Assembly (NCBI RefSeq): GCF_007747995.1
Contig: NZ_CP036276.1
Span: 7,430,001 to 7,494,000 of the forward strand
DNA length: 64,000 bases
Direction: 5' to 3'
From: Symmachiella dynata
Lineage (GTDB): Bacteria > Planctomycetota > Planctomycetia > Planctomycetales > Planctomycetaceae
Shown here: piece by piece, positions 27,256 to 37,117 of the stretch
Numbering within the stretch: the first letter of the stretch is position 1
Layout: every line of letters begins with the position of its first letter
Program-made: the position numbers and the translations under genes
Notes under the pieces: model-generated
The model's database searches: none
The model's input: the letters and a program-made list of their open reading frames with translations, nothing else
Told to the model about the DNA's origin: nothing

Positions 27256-28143
27256 CTACAGCAAGCCATAGGTCCGTAAAGTCTCGGCCAATGCCTGTTC
27301 TTGCGCTGCGTCGAGCGGGGTCATCGGCAACCGTAATTCGCCGTTGTCGCGGCCGAGGATTTTCATGGCCGCTTTGATCGGAATTGGGTTGGTCGCCATT
27401 GAGAGCAATTCGCGGCAGAGCGAAAACAGCTTATAATGCTGCGCGCGGGCCGCGGGCAGGTCGCCCTTTTCAAATGCCGTTAGCATGGCTTTGACGTCTT
27501 GGGGAACAATGTTCCCCACCACCGACACCACACCGCGTCCGCCTAGCGCCATGAGCGGCAGCGTGAGGCTGTCGTCGCCCGAAAGCACCGTCAGGTTGGA
27601 TTCGGCGATGATCTGCGAAGCCTGATCCATCGAACCGGTCGACTCCTTGACCGCCACAATGTTGGGGATCTCCGCCAAGCGGACAATCGTTTCCGCTTCG
27701 ATATTCTTTGCCGTGCGGCCGGGAATATTGTAGACCACGAGCGGAATATCGACCGCTTCGGCGATGGCCTGATAATGCAAGAAAAACCCCTCTTGCGTCG
27801 GCTTGTTGTAATAGGGTGCGACCAATAGCGCGGCATCGGCGCCGGCGTTTTTGGCAAAGCGGGTGAGACGGATCGCTTCAGCTGTGCTGTTCGAACCGGT
27901 TCCCGCCATGACTTTGATCCGACCGGCGGCATGGTCGCAGACGGTTGAGATGACCTGTTCGTGCTCTTCATGCGACAGCGTGGGGCTTTCGCCCGTGGTG
28001 CCGACCGGGCTGACGCAATCGGCCCCCTGCTCGATTTGGAAGTCCACCAGTTTACGCAGGGCAGCCTCGTCTACGGCTCCATCGCGAAATGGCGTGACTA
28101 ACGCCACCGTCAAACCTGCAAATTGCTCACCCTTGGTCGTCAT
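27256..28143 (-). CDS. dapA: 4-hydroxy-tetrahydrodipicolinate synthase
   Basis: A 295-residue class I aldolase that condenses pyruvate with aspartate semialdehyde in the lysine/diaminopimelate pathway. The Schiff-base Lys166 (VAVKESTGS), Tyr138 (VVYNIPGRT), GTTGES (48-53) and YYNKPTQEG (111-119) are all present, and the length is standard. The ATG at 28143 has a GAGGAGAGGA site; the in-frame extension upstream is not conserved. Close paralogues act on sialic acid or other keto acids, but the DapA-typical Arg in GRT supports the assignment. It is transcribed alone, and family-1 palindromes lie just past its stop. Confidence 0.92.
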   Translation of the reverse strand: MTTKGEQFAGLTVALVTPFRDGAVDEAALRKLVDFQIEQGADCVSPVGTTGESPTLSHEEHEQVISTVCDHAAGRIKVMAGTGSNSTAEAIRLTRFAKNAGADAALLVAPYYNKPTQEGFFLHYQAIAEAVDIPLVVYNIPGRTAKNIEAETIVRLAEIPNIVAVKESTGSMDQASQIIAESNLTVLSGDDSLTLPLMALGGRGVVSVVGNIVPQDVKAMLTAFEKGDLPAARAQHYKLFSLCRELLSMATNPIPIKAAMKILGRDNGELRLPMTPLDAAQEQALAETLRTYGLL

Positions 28144-28478
28144 GCGTCCTCTCCTCATCGGCCAGCGGTGATACCGCGCCGTGTTTTTCACTCCGTCAAC
28201 TTCACCGGCATGCGTGCATCCACGCAGGGGCGAATTCTTACTTGGATCGCAGCAGACCCAATTGGTTCACACAAAATATCAACAATTCTCGCTGCTGACC
28301 ATCAATCGCCCGACAATTCCGCCATTCCTGCTGCAGCCGGGGCCACATATTACCGGGTCGTGCGTAACATTTCATCTCATTTTCCGCTTGGGAGGCTATG
28401 CAGGCAGGGAACAAACCTTCTCCCCGTGCCCAACCACACAAAAAACCAAACACACAAACACAAGGAAACGGTGCAACC

Positions 28479-29672
28479 ATGAAAACTTTGAACAACAAAC
28501 TTGGCGGAAAAACAGTTGCCACAACAGTCGCCCTGATCATGATGCTGGCGGCCACACAGACAGCTTTCGCCGATGCCAAAGTCTATCAGCGAACACTCAA
28601 GTCAACGACATGGATCATTGCCAAAGCGGAGAATGGTTATTCCACCGGCTCAGGCGTGCTGGTTGATGCGGAAAAGAAGTGGGTCGTTACCAATTTTCAT
28701 GTGGTCGGCGCCTCGAAGGAAGTTTTGATCTTCTTTCCACAATTCCAGGACGACCAATTGATCGCCGAGCGGCAACACTACATCGACGGAGCCGACACGT
28801 TCGGAATCCGGGCCCGGGTGGTGATGGTCGATAAAAAACGGGATTTGGCGGTCGTGGAACTCAATTCGATTCCAGAAAACACCCCCGCTATCGAAATCGC
28901 CGAAACCTCGATCGGACCGGGGGAAATGGTGCATTCCATCGGAAACCCGACCGCTGGCGGCGTGCTGTGGACATACACTTCCGGTTCGGTCCGTTCGGTC
29001 TATCGCAAGCAATTTCGCACACAGGCCGGCGAACATGACATGCGGGTCGTGGAAACGACATCCCCGATTAACCCCGGCGACAGCGGCGGACCGGTGGTCA
29101 ATGCTGCAGGCGAATTGGTGGCGATTTCACAATCTTTAGACCCCAAGGCTCGTTTGATGAGCTACTGCGTCGAGATTACCGAAGCGAAGGCATTCGTCGC
29201 CGAGGTCATTGATTACACCACAGTTGTGGTTCCTGATGTCTTGGCGAAATCAGGTCTGACGATCGTCCCGCAAGGGAAAACAGCCTTTTCTGCGGATTTG
29301 CAGGCCGATGGCGGTGAAACCCAACGTGTCTTTATCTCCGCCAAACTGGAGAGCTTCGGTAAAGCGGAAACCCGAAAGGTTTGGTCCCTGGCAACGGTTT
29401 CGCCACAGGCACCGACCTTAGAATTGCTCACGACGTTGATGGAGCAAAGTGCCCGCACAAAGTTAGGTGCCTGGGTGATTGAGAAGAACGAAGCGGGGCA
29501 ATACCTCGTGATCTTCTGTGCCAAAGTCGATGCGGGATCTTCGCCCGAATCCTTGCGAAACTCAGTGGAATTTGTCTCCAAGGTGGCCGCTTCGATGAAA
29601 CAACAAATCACCGCCAACGTGACGGTCAGTCAAACCAAGTCCTCCTCCAGCGACTGGCTGGGAAGCCGGTAG
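28479..29672 (+). CDS. Secreted trypsin-like serine protease with YbjN-like C-terminal domain
   Basis: A 397-residue exported protein; the signal peptide (TTVALIMMLAATQTAFA) follows the ATG at 28479. The protease domain (about 35-235) has the full triad: His74 (VTNFHVVG), Asp122 (KKRDLAVVEL) and Ser202 (NPGDSGGPVV), as in HtrA/DegP. There is no PDZ domain. The C-terminal 150 residues instead contain LLTTLMEQSARTKLGAWVIE and LVIFCAKVDAGSSPESL, resembling a YbjN/CesT-like fold, as in the secreted protein at 19078. A periplasmic quality-control or processing role is plausible. It is followed by a clear terminator at 29718. Confidence 0.82.
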   Translation: MKTLNNKLGGKTVATTVALIMMLAATQTAFADAKVYQRTLKSTTWIIAKAENGYSTGSGVLVDAEKKWVVTNFHVVGASKEVLIFFPQFQDDQLIAERQHYIDGADTFGIRARVVMVDKKRDLAVVELNSIPENTPAIEIAETSIGPGEMVHSIGNPTAGGVLWTYTSGSVRSVYRKQFRTQAGEHDMRVVETTSPINPGDSGGPVVNAAGELVAISQSLDPKARLMSYCVEITEAKAFVAEVIDYTTVVVPDVLAKSGLTIVPQGKTAFSADLQADGGETQRVFISAKLESFGKAETRKVWSLATVSPQAPTLELLTTLMEQSARTKLGAWVIEKNEAGQYLVIFCAKVDAGSSPESLRNSVEFVSKVAASMKQQITANVTVSQTKSSSSDWLGSR

Positions 29673-29717
29673 GCAGGCAGCGGCCACACGATCAACCAGA
29701 GCGGATAGCAACACATA

Positions 29718-29764
29718 CAGGCGGTTGAAGCGACACCAGCAGGTCGTTTCAACCGCCTGTTTTC
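29718..29764 (+). terminator. Intrinsic terminator after the protease gene
   Basis: Stem arms CAGGCGGTTGAA (29718-29729) and TTCAACCGCCTG (29748-29759), with extra CGAC/GTCG pairing inside, followed by TTTTCG. It lies 46 bp past the stop codon. Confidence 0.82.
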
Positions 29765-29968
29765 GTCTTTGCAGCAGGTGATCCTGAGCGGGCAATCGTG
29801 CGGGGATTTCGAGCTGTTCAAGCAGGATGGCCGGAGCGAATCAGCGGCTTTCCCAGAAATTGGCCAGAAATGCTGTAACAGATGGGCGTTGCTTTCGCTT
29901 GGACCTGTAGAGGGATGAATCAAACAACTCAACTATCACTACGGAAAACCAATCGAGGAGATTTTTTG

Positions 29969-30367
29969 ATGACGAAGTTAACCAAAGTTTCAGCTTTCGC
30001 AGTTCTGTTGGCAGCCTTCCTGTTTGTTGCCGAACCCAGCATCGCGGAAGCGGGACGTGGCGGCGGTGGCGGACATCGTGGCGGCGGTGGGCACCGTGGT
30101 GGCGGCGGGCATCGTGGCGGTGGGCACCGTGGCGGCGGGCATCGCGGTGGTGGGCATCACGGCGGACATCGCGGTGGACACCGTGGACATCACCGTGGTG
30201 GGCATCACGGACACCACGGGCACCACGGCCATCATGGTCATCACGGCCACCACGGTGGACACTGGGGCGGACACCACGGCGGGCACTGGGGTGGACACCA
30301 CGGCGGCCACTGGGGCCACGGTCACTGGGGTCACCACCGTCCCTACTACGGCCGTTACTGGCGATAG
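29969..30367 (+). CDS. Small secreted Gly/His-rich repeat protein
   Basis: A 132-residue protein with a signal peptide (KVSAFAVLLAAFLFVAEPS, cleavage near AEA). The mature part is almost entirely Gly, His and Arg: first GGGHRG units, then GHH units, then GGHWGGHH units, ending RPYYGRYWR. About a third of mature residues are His, which predicts binding of Zn, Ni or Cu. GAGGAG precedes the ATG at 29969. It has its own terminator and is followed by another Gly/His-rich gene, so the two may be related by function or descent. No catalytic domain is present. Confidence 0.8.
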   Translation: MTKLTKVSAFAVLLAAFLFVAEPSIAEAGRGGGGGHRGGGGHRGGGGHRGGGHRGGGHRGGGHHGGHRGGHRGHHRGGHHGHHGHHGHHGHHGHHGGHWGGHHGGHWGGHHGGHWGHGHWGHHRPYYGRYWR

Positions 30368-30390
30368 GGCTGAGACAATCGCAGAAAAAC

Positions 30391-30442
30391 GAAACGCGAC
30401 CGGGCGAACCACATTGGGAGCCGCCGGTCGCGTTTCTTCTTG
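30391..30442 (+). terminator. Intrinsic terminator after the Gly/His-rich gene
   Basis: Thirteen-base arms GAAACGCGACCGG (30391-30403) and CCGGTCGCGTTTC (30424-30436), followed by TTCTT, 23 bp past the stop. Confidence 0.78.
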
Positions 30443-30576
30443 CGCTGCAAGGACTTATGCCAATCCACAAAAATTGTTGTAACAAAAGCGGCCGTTGTTC
30501 GCTTGGCCCTTTATACGAGAGACAAACACACAACACTCTCCCACAACCAATAGAACACGACCAAGGAATTAAAACG

Positions 30577-32235
30577 ATGAAGACTTTCCAAAAAACACTG
30601 ATTGTTGCCAGCTTGGCACTCACAATGACCTTTGCCTCAAGCCTCGAAGATGCCCAAGCCCGCGGTCGTAGCGGTGGCGGATCTCGTGGTGGAAGTCGCG
30701 GCGGCTTCAGCCGTGGCGGCGGGAGTCGCGGTGGATCGAGCCGAGGTGGTTTCAGCCGCGGCGGATCGAGCCGAGGTGGCAGTCGGGGCGGTTTCAACCG
30801 TGGTGGATCAAGCCGGGGTGGATCGAGCCGGGGTGGTTTCAATCGCGGTGGCAGCCGGGGTGGATTGAACAGCCGAGGACCAAGCCAAGGTGGCCGTCAC
30901 AACGGCGGAATCCAGAACGGTGGACGGCACAAAGGGGGCTCGCACATCGGCGGAAACAAAAACGGGGGACGGCACAACAAAGGTGGATTGAAAAAGGGTG
31001 GACGTCATATCGGCGGACGTCACAGCGGTGGGCACCACAAGGGGGGACACCACAAAGGCCATTGGAAACACGGTAAACATCACCACAAACATGGTAAAGG
31101 GTTTGGAAAATGGCATGGTGGGCACTTTGGACATCGCCGCGGACACCGTCACCATCACCACGGGTGGGGTTTCGGTCACAGACGTCACCGTCGCTACTTT
31201 GGTTGGGGATTCGGTCTCTACACCAGCTTTGTGAATGTGGGACCGACCTACACGTACTGCAATCCCTACTGTGTGGCGAATGTCACTTCGGTGTACGACT
31301 ACAACCAGCCGCTCGAAGTGGCTGGCGAGGATCCGCAACTTTCGGACGTCGCCTCGAACTACTTTGCGGAAGCTCGTGAGGCGTTCTACGCCGGCGACTT
31401 GAAAACAGCGATGGACAAAATTGAGTTGGCGATCAAAGAGATGCCCAGCAATTCGGACCTGCATCAGTTTCGTTCGCTGGTACTTTTCTCGATGAAGCAA
31501 TACGGACAAGCAGCTGCCTCGGCTCATGTGGCTTTGACAGCTGGACCGGGTTGGAACTGGGACACGCTCAAAAGCTTGTACCCTTCAGCGGACATTTATA
31601 CGGCACGACTGAGAGCCTTGGAGGAAACTCGCGACCAAAACAAACAAGACCCGGCGATTCGATTTCTGTTGGCCTATCACTACCTGATGCTCAACCACAT
31701 CGAATCGGCAGCGAAGGAATTGACGCAAGTCGTCGCACTGGAACCGCGTGACGAGTTGGCAGCCAAGATGCTGGGAACGATCACCGGACAAGAAGTTGAA
31801 ACCCAGCAACCGGCTCAGTACCAACAACCGGCTGAGCAGTCGCAAACCAGCGTCGAAACCAACTCTTCCGGTTTGGGAGCGTTGAGCAATGCCGGCAACT
31901 CGGGTCCGGCTTCGACCGAGCCAGTGCAACAACCGCAAGAAGCGAAGTTGCCTGAGCCGGCCAAAATCGTGGGTGAGTTCCGGGCCAGTCCGGCTGAAGG
32001 CATTGAGTTTCAGTTTGTTCTCAACGCCGACAAGACCTTTGTGTGGACTTTTCAGTCCAAAGACGAGACGAGCAGTTTTGAAGGGACGTACACGGTTTCG
32101 GGCAACGAATTGACGCTGGTCCGCAAGAAGGACGGCGACAAGTTGGTCGGAATCATGACTCCCACCGAGAAGGGTTTTGACTTCAAGATTCAGGGTGGCG
32201 ATCCCCAAGATCCCGGCCTGAAGTTCACGAAATAA
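30577..32235 (+). CDS. Secreted Gly/Ser/Arg- and His-rich protein with TPR region
   Basis: A 552-residue protein with a signal peptide (TLIVASLALTMTFASS, cleavage near AQA). Residues about 28-100 are SRGG/FSRGG repeats, then NGG/KGG units and a His-rich stretch to about 205. A hydrophobic aromatic segment (YFGWGFGLY) and Cys-containing YCNPYC follow. Residues about 250-410 form TPR-like helices (AREAFYAGDLKTAMDKIELA). A Gln/Pro/Ser linker leads to a C-terminal 85-residue beta-rich domain (FQFVLNADKTFVWTFQ) resembling a lipocalin-like or extracellular beta-barrel. Possibly a cell-surface scaffold or metal-binding protein; function unknown. Low-complexity DNA here makes exact repeat number prone to sequencing error. 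Confidence 0.72.
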   Translation: MKTFQKTLIVASLALTMTFASSLEDAQARGRSGGGSRGGSRGGFSRGGGSRGGSSRGGFSRGGSSRGGSRGGFNRGGSSRGGSSRGGFNRGGSRGGLNSRGPSQGGRHNGGIQNGGRHKGGSHIGGNKNGGRHNKGGLKKGGRHIGGRHSGGHHKGGHHKGHWKHGKHHHKHGKGFGKWHGGHFGHRRGHRHHHHGWGFGHRRHRRYFGWGFGLYTSFVNVGPTYTYCNPYCVANVTSVYDYNQPLEVAGEDPQLSDVASNYFAEAREAFYAGDLKTAMDKIELAIKEMPSNSDLHQFRSLVLFSMKQYGQAAASAHVALTAGPGWNWDTLKSLYPSADIYTARLRALEETRDQNKQDPAIRFLLAYHYLMLNHIESAAKELTQVVALEPRDELAAKMLGTITGQEVETQQPAQYQQPAEQSQTSVETNSSGLGALSNAGNSGPASTEPVQQPQEAKLPEPAKIVGEFRASPAEGIEFQFVLNADKTFVWTFQSKDETSSFEGTYTVSGNELTLVRKKDGDKLVGIMTPTEKGFDFKIQGGDPQDPGLKFTK

Positions 32236-32369
32236 CCCGCTACCCCGGTCGCCCGCGTCATCCTGGGCCTGATTACTTTCCCCTGGCAACCCGTCAGGCT
32301 TGGGAAGGTCACCGCGTGGCGATCGGGAATCTGTGCGACGGCCCTCCCGAGCCGTCGGCTGTGAGAGAG

Positions 32370-32405
32370 CCACCCGTGCCGTTTATTTGGCACGGGTGGT
32401 TTTTT
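32370..32405 (+). terminator. Intrinsic terminator after the TPR protein gene
   Basis: Arms CCACCCGTGCC (32370-32380) and GGCACGGGTGG (32389-32399) with an 8-base loop and six T. It is a canonical rho-independent signal, 135 bp past the stop. Confidence 0.88.
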
Positions 32406-32469
32406 GCGCTGGGGGGGATGTAATCCTGGTCCAGAGACCTGGAATAGTTTCGCATTAGGCAGATTCGGT

Positions 32470-32953
32470 ACGAAAAAGGATTGCGCGCAAAGACGCGGAG
32501 CCGCGAAGAAGTAAAGAAAAGAAGAAAGAGAGAAGCTTGCAGCTGCACTCCTTAGAACCGGTTTTACTAACCAATCAGAGATCGTTGGAATTCGTCCAAA
32601 TCAGAAGCGAATAGAACAACCTATCCCGTCCTGCATTGCTGGACATGCCACCTGGATCTACCGCACCGACGAACAATCGATGTCAGCCTCAGGGTGGCTG
32701 GGGACGAGCATTCGCTCGCTCCCAGGTTGTTTGACATTCCCACGCCCTCACGCACTGGGGGCGGACTTCGTCCGTCCCCAGCCACCCTTCGAACGCAAAG
32801 GACTATTGGCAAAGTCGGTAGTTTGAATCGCGCTTATTTGCCATGCGGCCTGAAAGCAGTAGACTCTCCCGCGTTTTCACAAACGCGGGGCAGCAACCCT
32901 CTCTTTTTTTCTTCTTCGCGGCTCCGCGTCTCTGCGCGCGGTCTTTTTTTCAG
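32470..32953. repeat. Family 2 inverted-pair element, locus 2
   Basis: The forward arm (about 32470-32516, containing GCGCGCAAAGACGCGGAGCC) and the inverted arm (about 32909-32953, containing GCGGCTCCGCGTCTCTGCGC) enclose about 390 bp of non-coding DNA. Inside is a second palindromic element (32691-32788). The right arm ends 25 bp before the methyltransferase stop. Confidence 0.6.
32691..32788. repeat. Nested inverted repeat
   Basis: Perfect 16-bp arms AGGGTGGCTGGGGACG (32691-32706) and CGTCCCCAGCCACCCT (32773-32788) with 66 bp between, inside the locus-2 inverted pair. No coding frame. Confidence 0.7.
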
Positions 32954-32977
32954 ACCTTCATTATTTGCACAACAAGA

Positions 32978-34774
32978 TCAAACCGTCGTGCGCAATTCGT
33001 GGAAATTCAACCGCGGGTTGTATCTGTCGATCAGACAGCTTTGCCACGCCAGCATTTCGGCCGGGGCGGTTTCGGTGCGGAAGGTTTGAATCTTCAGCGT
33101 GTCGGAAAAATTGGTCCAATTCGCGTGCGCGTTTGCGTCGCCGAATTGAGCGGTCAATCGTGTGTGCAGATTCAAAGCTTCGCCGACGTACAACTTGTGC
33201 TTGGCCTTGCCGGTAATCACATAGACGCCCGGCTGCTGGGGAACATCAGTGGCGATGTAGTCTTCGACCGATTGCATTTTGCTCATGCGCGGCGGATCCA
33301 AAACCGAGCCGCGGCTGCGGGCCAATTTGGCCTGCTTGCGAAGTTTCAACGCTGCCCAACGATACTGCAGCGGCGAAAAACCAGGAGCGAACCGCCCGGC
33401 AATCGCATCGAACTGCGCCGCCAATTCGGGATCGCACAGAATCTCATCCAAACTCCCTGCCCGTTGTTCGTCCAACATCATTTGCAGCGCGATTTCGCTG
33501 GCGAACAGATACGCATCGCAATCCGCCCAGGAAAGCGACGTTTCTCGCGTCGTTTCAATGTGCGACAAATGTCCCGACTTACGCAGGCGAAACAGCAGAC
33601 GATTCCAATGTCGCGGATCGCCCATCAGTCCCAATCGGCGACAGGCATCAATGAACGATTCATTGAGCTGCGGATCGGCAATCAGACGATCGGCCGAGTA
33701 ACCTGCGTGCGTCAAACGATACGCTTCGCTGACCCCCAACTCCGTGAGTTGTTTCTGGACTTCACTATAACGTTGTTCGGTGGCGCTGCGCGGCTTCGCG
33801 GACTTGTCTTTTTTGCCGCGTTTTTTCGTCGCCGGAGCACTAGCGAGCGGTTCTTCGGCCCCATCAAGGCGATCACCGACACGAATTCCCTCCAACCGGC
33901 TCATCCCGTGCTTGACGTATTCCGGGGAGAGCTCGAATCCCAAATACTGGCGGCCCAATTTTTTGGCAACGGCCAATGTCGTTGCACTGCCAGAGAAGGG
34001 ATCGACGACGAGGTCGTTTTCATGCGAGCAGGCACGAATGATGCGGCCCAGGAGTTGTTCGGGCATCTGGCAGCCATGAAATCCGGCGCGTTCCTTGAAC
34101 GTGCCGGCGACGCGGGGGAAGTACCAGGTGTCCTCGTCCGATTTGAAGCGGTCCGCCAAGTCTTGCGGGCGGAGCGTCCAGGTGTTGTCGTCGTCCGCAG
34201 GTGATTCAATCGCAGGCAGCGTCCAATTCTCATCGTCGGGGGACAACTCACCGATCGCGTCTGCTGGACGGATGATCCAAGTGTCGTCCGGCAACCGACC
34301 ACGGGGATTGGCGCGTTTGTCGTTGTAGACCAACTGCCGGGCGGAGGGGATGCGGTTGTCGAGGTCGTCGTCGCGAAACGTGAAATTCTCGGGGTCTTTC
34401 ACAAAGTGAAACAGATGCGCATGCGAGCGGCTGAATTTTTTGGTGCAGTTCACGCCGAACGTGTAGTACCAAATCACCCAACTGCGGCAATGGAAACCGA
34501 TTTTCTGCGAGGCAATTTTCAACTCCGCTGCATATTCATCGCCAATCGCTATCCAAAACGTACCGTCCGGTTTCAGTGCGCGGTGGGCAGCAGCAATCCA
34601 TTCCCCCGACCAGTCCAGATATTGCTCTGCGGCAACGGAGTCCTGATAGACGTCATAATCGTACCCGATGTTAAACGGAGGATCGGCAAAAATCAGATCC
34701 ACGCTCCCGGCTTTAAGAGCATTCATGCCGGCAACGCAATCTCCCTGGCGGATGGTGTTCAAGCGATCGTCCAT
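32978..34774 (-). CDS. Site-specific DNA methyltransferase fused to a GIY-YIG domain
   Basis: A 598-residue protein. The N-terminal part is an N6-adenine or N4-cytosine methylase of the beta arrangement: the catalytic DPPF motif (31-34) comes before the SAM-binding DPFSGSATT (258-266), with GFELSPEY after it. A Lys/Ala-rich linker (about 312-332) leads to an unrecognised helical region. A C-terminal GIY-YIG domain (about 513-592) shows GVY (516-518), YVG (529-531) and Arg539. The catalytic Glu position, aligned on [14 protein letters not shown], is Gln578, so nuclease activity is doubtful. No separate restriction gene is adjacent. ATG 34774 is chosen where methylase homology begins. Confidence 0.87.
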   Translation of the reverse strand: MDDRLNTIRQGDCVAGMNALKAGSVDLIFADPPFNIGYDYDVYQDSVAAEQYLDWSGEWIAAAHRALKPDGTFWIAIGDEYAAELKIASQKIGFHCRSWVIWYYTFGVNCTKKFSRSHAHLFHFVKDPENFTFRDDDLDNRIPSARQLVYNDKRANPRGRLPDDTWIIRPADAIGELSPDDENWTLPAIESPADDDNTWTLRPQDLADRFKSDEDTWYFPRVAGTFKERAGFHGCQMPEQLLGRIIRACSHENDLVVDPFSGSATTLAVAKKLGRQYLGFELSPEYVKHGMSRLEGIRVGDRLDGAEEPLASAPATKKRGKKDKSAKPRSATEQRYSEVQKQLTELGVSEAYRLTHAGYSADRLIADPQLNESFIDACRRLGLMGDPRHWNRLLFRLRKSGHLSHIETTRETSLSWADCDAYLFASEIALQMMLDEQRAGSLDEILCDPELAAQFDAIAGRFAPGFSPLQYRWAALKLRKQAKLARSRGSVLDPPRMSKMQSVEDYIATDVPQQPGVYVITGKAKHKLYVGEALNLHTRLTAQFGDANAHANWTNFSDTLKIQTFRTETAPAEMLAWQSCLIDRYNPRLNFHELRTTV

Positions 34775-35382
34775 GGCGTGCGATTCCGTCGTGCGTCGGG
34801 GGTGAAGAATAGACCGTGTTAGCTTATCGAATTTCACGGCAATGCGCAAGCCTGTCGCACCTCATTTGTTCATCGTGCACGGTAGGCAGTATAGAAGTGG
34901 CCGGTAGCCAGTGGTCAGTGGCCAGTGAGTGGGTCGGAGCGCGGGATTACTTGGATGGGCCAACCCTACAGTCTAAGGCCTCAAGCCTACGGTCTGGCGG
35001 CATGCAATGCCGCAATAGCGGGGGGAAAAATAACGCTAAGTTGCATCCGAGCATCAAAATCGCATGGAATTTGTTGCCGCCTTGCAACTTGTGACCTATG
35101 TTTTTGTACCCCCTCGACAACAAGACTCCCGGCTGATTTCTTTTCGGCACATGGACGTGCCGAGGAATTCAGCGGCGAAGCAGGAAGGCTTCGCGGGCAT
35201 TTGACCGCGATGTTCCTGACAACCCGTACATTCCACACGAGACCCGCCACGACTGAGTAGACAATTTGATACTTGGGTCACGTGTACCATCCGCCCTGAG
35301 CGGGGACCGCTTTCGGTCCTAGGTGCCAGTAATACCGAAACCTGCCGACAAAGATGAATCTCCTTTTCAACGAGAGTACGAC
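34775..35382. other. Divergent intergenic region, methyltransferase to NtrC-like gene
   Basis: About 600 bp without a supported gene. At 34897-34929 there is a short tandem-like run built on CCAGTGGTCAGTGGCCAGTG, a simple repeat of the kind scattered in planctomycete genomes. The promoters of both flanking genes should lie here. No operator was recognised. Confidence 0.4.
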
Positions 35383-36795
35383 ATGACGACGGGCGCATCA
35401 TCCATGACACAGGGATCACTGTTGGTGGTCGATCACGACCGCGATCTGGTCGAAGCCTTAGCCGACTATTTGCGCGGCCTGGGGCACCGTATCGAAACCG
35501 CTGACAGCTGCCGCGACGCCATTGGGCGCATGGCCGAATTCCCCTTTGAATTGGTCATCAGCGAAGCCAATCTTCCTGACCAGGACGGATTTTACCTGCT
35601 GGAATGGGTTGGCGAAAACTGTCCGGATACGTCGGTGATTCTCACCACCGAATTTGGCACGATCGAAAACGCGGTCGAAGCCATTCGCGCCGGTGCTTTC
35701 GATTATCTGACCAAGCCTATGATCGACGAAGAACTCAAATTCGCCGTCGAACGCGCACTCGGCCAACGTAAAATCTTGGCGGAAAATAAAAACCTCAAAG
35801 CACAACTCGATCAACGGTTCGGTCTGGGCAGCATCATCGGCCAAGACTACAAGATGCTGAAAATGTTCGACCTGTTGGAAAGCGTGGCTGACACGCGGAC
35901 CACGGTGTTGATTCTGGGCGAGAGCGGAACCGGTAAAACAATGACCGCCCGCGCGATTCATCAACTCAGCTCTCGCGCCGACAAACCGTTTGTCGAAGTC
36001 GCCTGCGGAGCATTGCCCGATTCGTTGTTGGAAAGCGAATTGTTTGGGCACAAAGCCGGATCTTTCACCGGAGCGACCCACGACAAAATTGGCAAGTTCC
36101 TCCAAGCCGATGGCGGCACGATTTTCTTAGACGAAATTGCCACCGCCTCCCCCAGCCTGCAAGTCAAATTGCTACGCGTGCTGCAAGACCGAGAATTTGA
36201 ACCGGTCGGCGGCTCAGAAACACACAAAGTCGACGTCCGCTTGGTCTTGGCAACGCATGCCAACTTAGAAGAAATGGTCGCCAACGGCGAGTTTCGCCAA
36301 GATTTGTACTACCGCATCAACGTGATCACGCTGACACAACCCGCGCTGCGAGAACGCATCGGCGACATCCCCGCGCTGGTCGATCACTTCTTGCTTGAGT
36401 TCAACGAACAAACCGGCAAACAGGTCGAACGCTTCAGCGAAGACGCGCTGAATGTCCTGCAACAATACGATTGGCCGGGTAACGTCCGCGAGTTGATCAA
36501 CGTGATCGAACGGGCGGTCGTGTTGGCCAAAGGTTCGGTGGTGAACGTCGAAGACCTGCCGGAAACCATCAGCCAAGCGTCGCGGATTCCCGGCAGCCTA
36601 CAAGCCCGAATCTCCGCCGCAAACCTGAAGTCCGCCCTAGCGGCCCCGGAACGCGAGATCATCATCGAAGCCCTGGAGCGTAACGGCTGGAATCGTCAAA
36701 ACACCGCCAAACTGTTGGGCATCAATCGCACGACACTCTACAAGAAGATGAAAAAGTACGGCATCGAATTCGAAACTCAGATGCTGAGCCCCTAG
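35383..36795 (+). CDS. NtrC-family sigma-54-dependent regulator with atypical receiver domain
   Basis: A 470-residue three-domain protein. The receiver (about 12-125) has acidic-pocket Asp17/Asp19 and Lys111 (YLTKP), but the phospho-acceptor Asp is Glu61 ([13 protein letters not shown]). The AAA+ domain has Walker A GESGTGKT (179-186), a sigma-54 contact loop GSFTGA (226-231, GAFTGA in most members) and Walker [11 protein letters not shown] Fis-type helix-turn-helix ends the protein ([20 protein letters not shown]). It should activate sigma-54 promoters. No histidine kinase is adjacent, consistent with a phosphorylation-independent regulator. Start alternatives are 35383 and 35404. Confidence 0.9.
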   Translation: MTTGASSMTQGSLLVVDHDRDLVEALADYLRGLGHRIETADSCRDAIGRMAEFPFELVISEANLPDQDGFYLLEWVGENCPDTSVILTTEFGTIENAVEAIRAGAFDYLTKPMIDEELKFAVERALGQRKILAENKNLKAQLDQRFGLGSIIGQDYKMLKMFDLLESVADTRTTVLILGESGTGKTMTARAIHQLSSRADKPFVEVACGALPDSLLESELFGHKAGSFTGATHDKIGKFLQADGGTIFLDEIATASPSLQVKLLRVLQDREFEPVGGSETHKVDVRLVLATHANLEEMVANGEFRQDLYYRINVITLTQPALRERIGDIPALVDHFLLEFNEQTGKQVERFSEDALNVLQQYDWPGNVRELINVIERAVVLAKGSVVNVEDLPETISQASRIPGSLQARISAANLKSALAAPEREIIIEALERNGWNRQNTAKLLGINRTTLYKKMKKYGIEFETQMLSP

Positions 36796-36944
36796 ACCCA
36801 TTTTCAAAACCCGGTTGCGCCTGTCCAGGAATTAATAATACAAGCTTTTGCGTGACGCGTCAGAGGGTTTTGAAACGACTTGTAAACAACTCTCTCTCCC
36901 CTGTTCGAAGTTCCCCACTTCGGAAAGACTGTTGATAGGCACCG

Positions 36945-36988
36945 AAAAGGCCGGTCTGTCGCCCCCTTGCGACAGCCCGGCCTTTCTG
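36945..36988 (+). terminator. Intrinsic terminator-like hairpin after the NtrC-like gene
   Basis: A stem of two helices, AAAGGCCGG (36946-36954) with CCGGCCTTT (36977-36985) and CTGTCGC (36956-36962) with GCGACAG (36969-36975), followed by a short T-rich stretch. It lies about 150 bp past the stop. Confidence 0.7.
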
Positions 36989-37117
36989 CTGCGCTGATGG
37001 ATAGGAGGGAATTCAGGGCGGTGAGCTGCAGTTGGACTTGAAATGTGTCGCATGAAATCAGTCCTGCACTGCGATGCTTTTTGCCGCGTTCCTGAATGCC
37101 TACAGGTTATATACCAT

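Noticed and set aside
30050-30350. CRISPR-like array in the Gly/His repeat DNA
   Set aside because: The short repeats are codon-level repeats inside one open frame, without spacers of constant length.
29841-31527. Minus-strand Pro/Arg/Asp-rich frames (Pro-Pro-Arg-Leu-type and Val/Thr-rich repeats)
   Set aside because: They are complements of Gly/Arg/His codon repeats on the plus strand and start inside the coding genes.
32843-34204. Long plus-strand frame of 453 codons
   Set aside because: It is the antisense shadow of the methyltransferase gene, with no recognised domains.
32978-34774. Complete restriction-modification system
   Set aside because: No separate restriction endonuclease gene lies on either side, and the fused GIY-YIG domain lacks the usual catalytic Glu.
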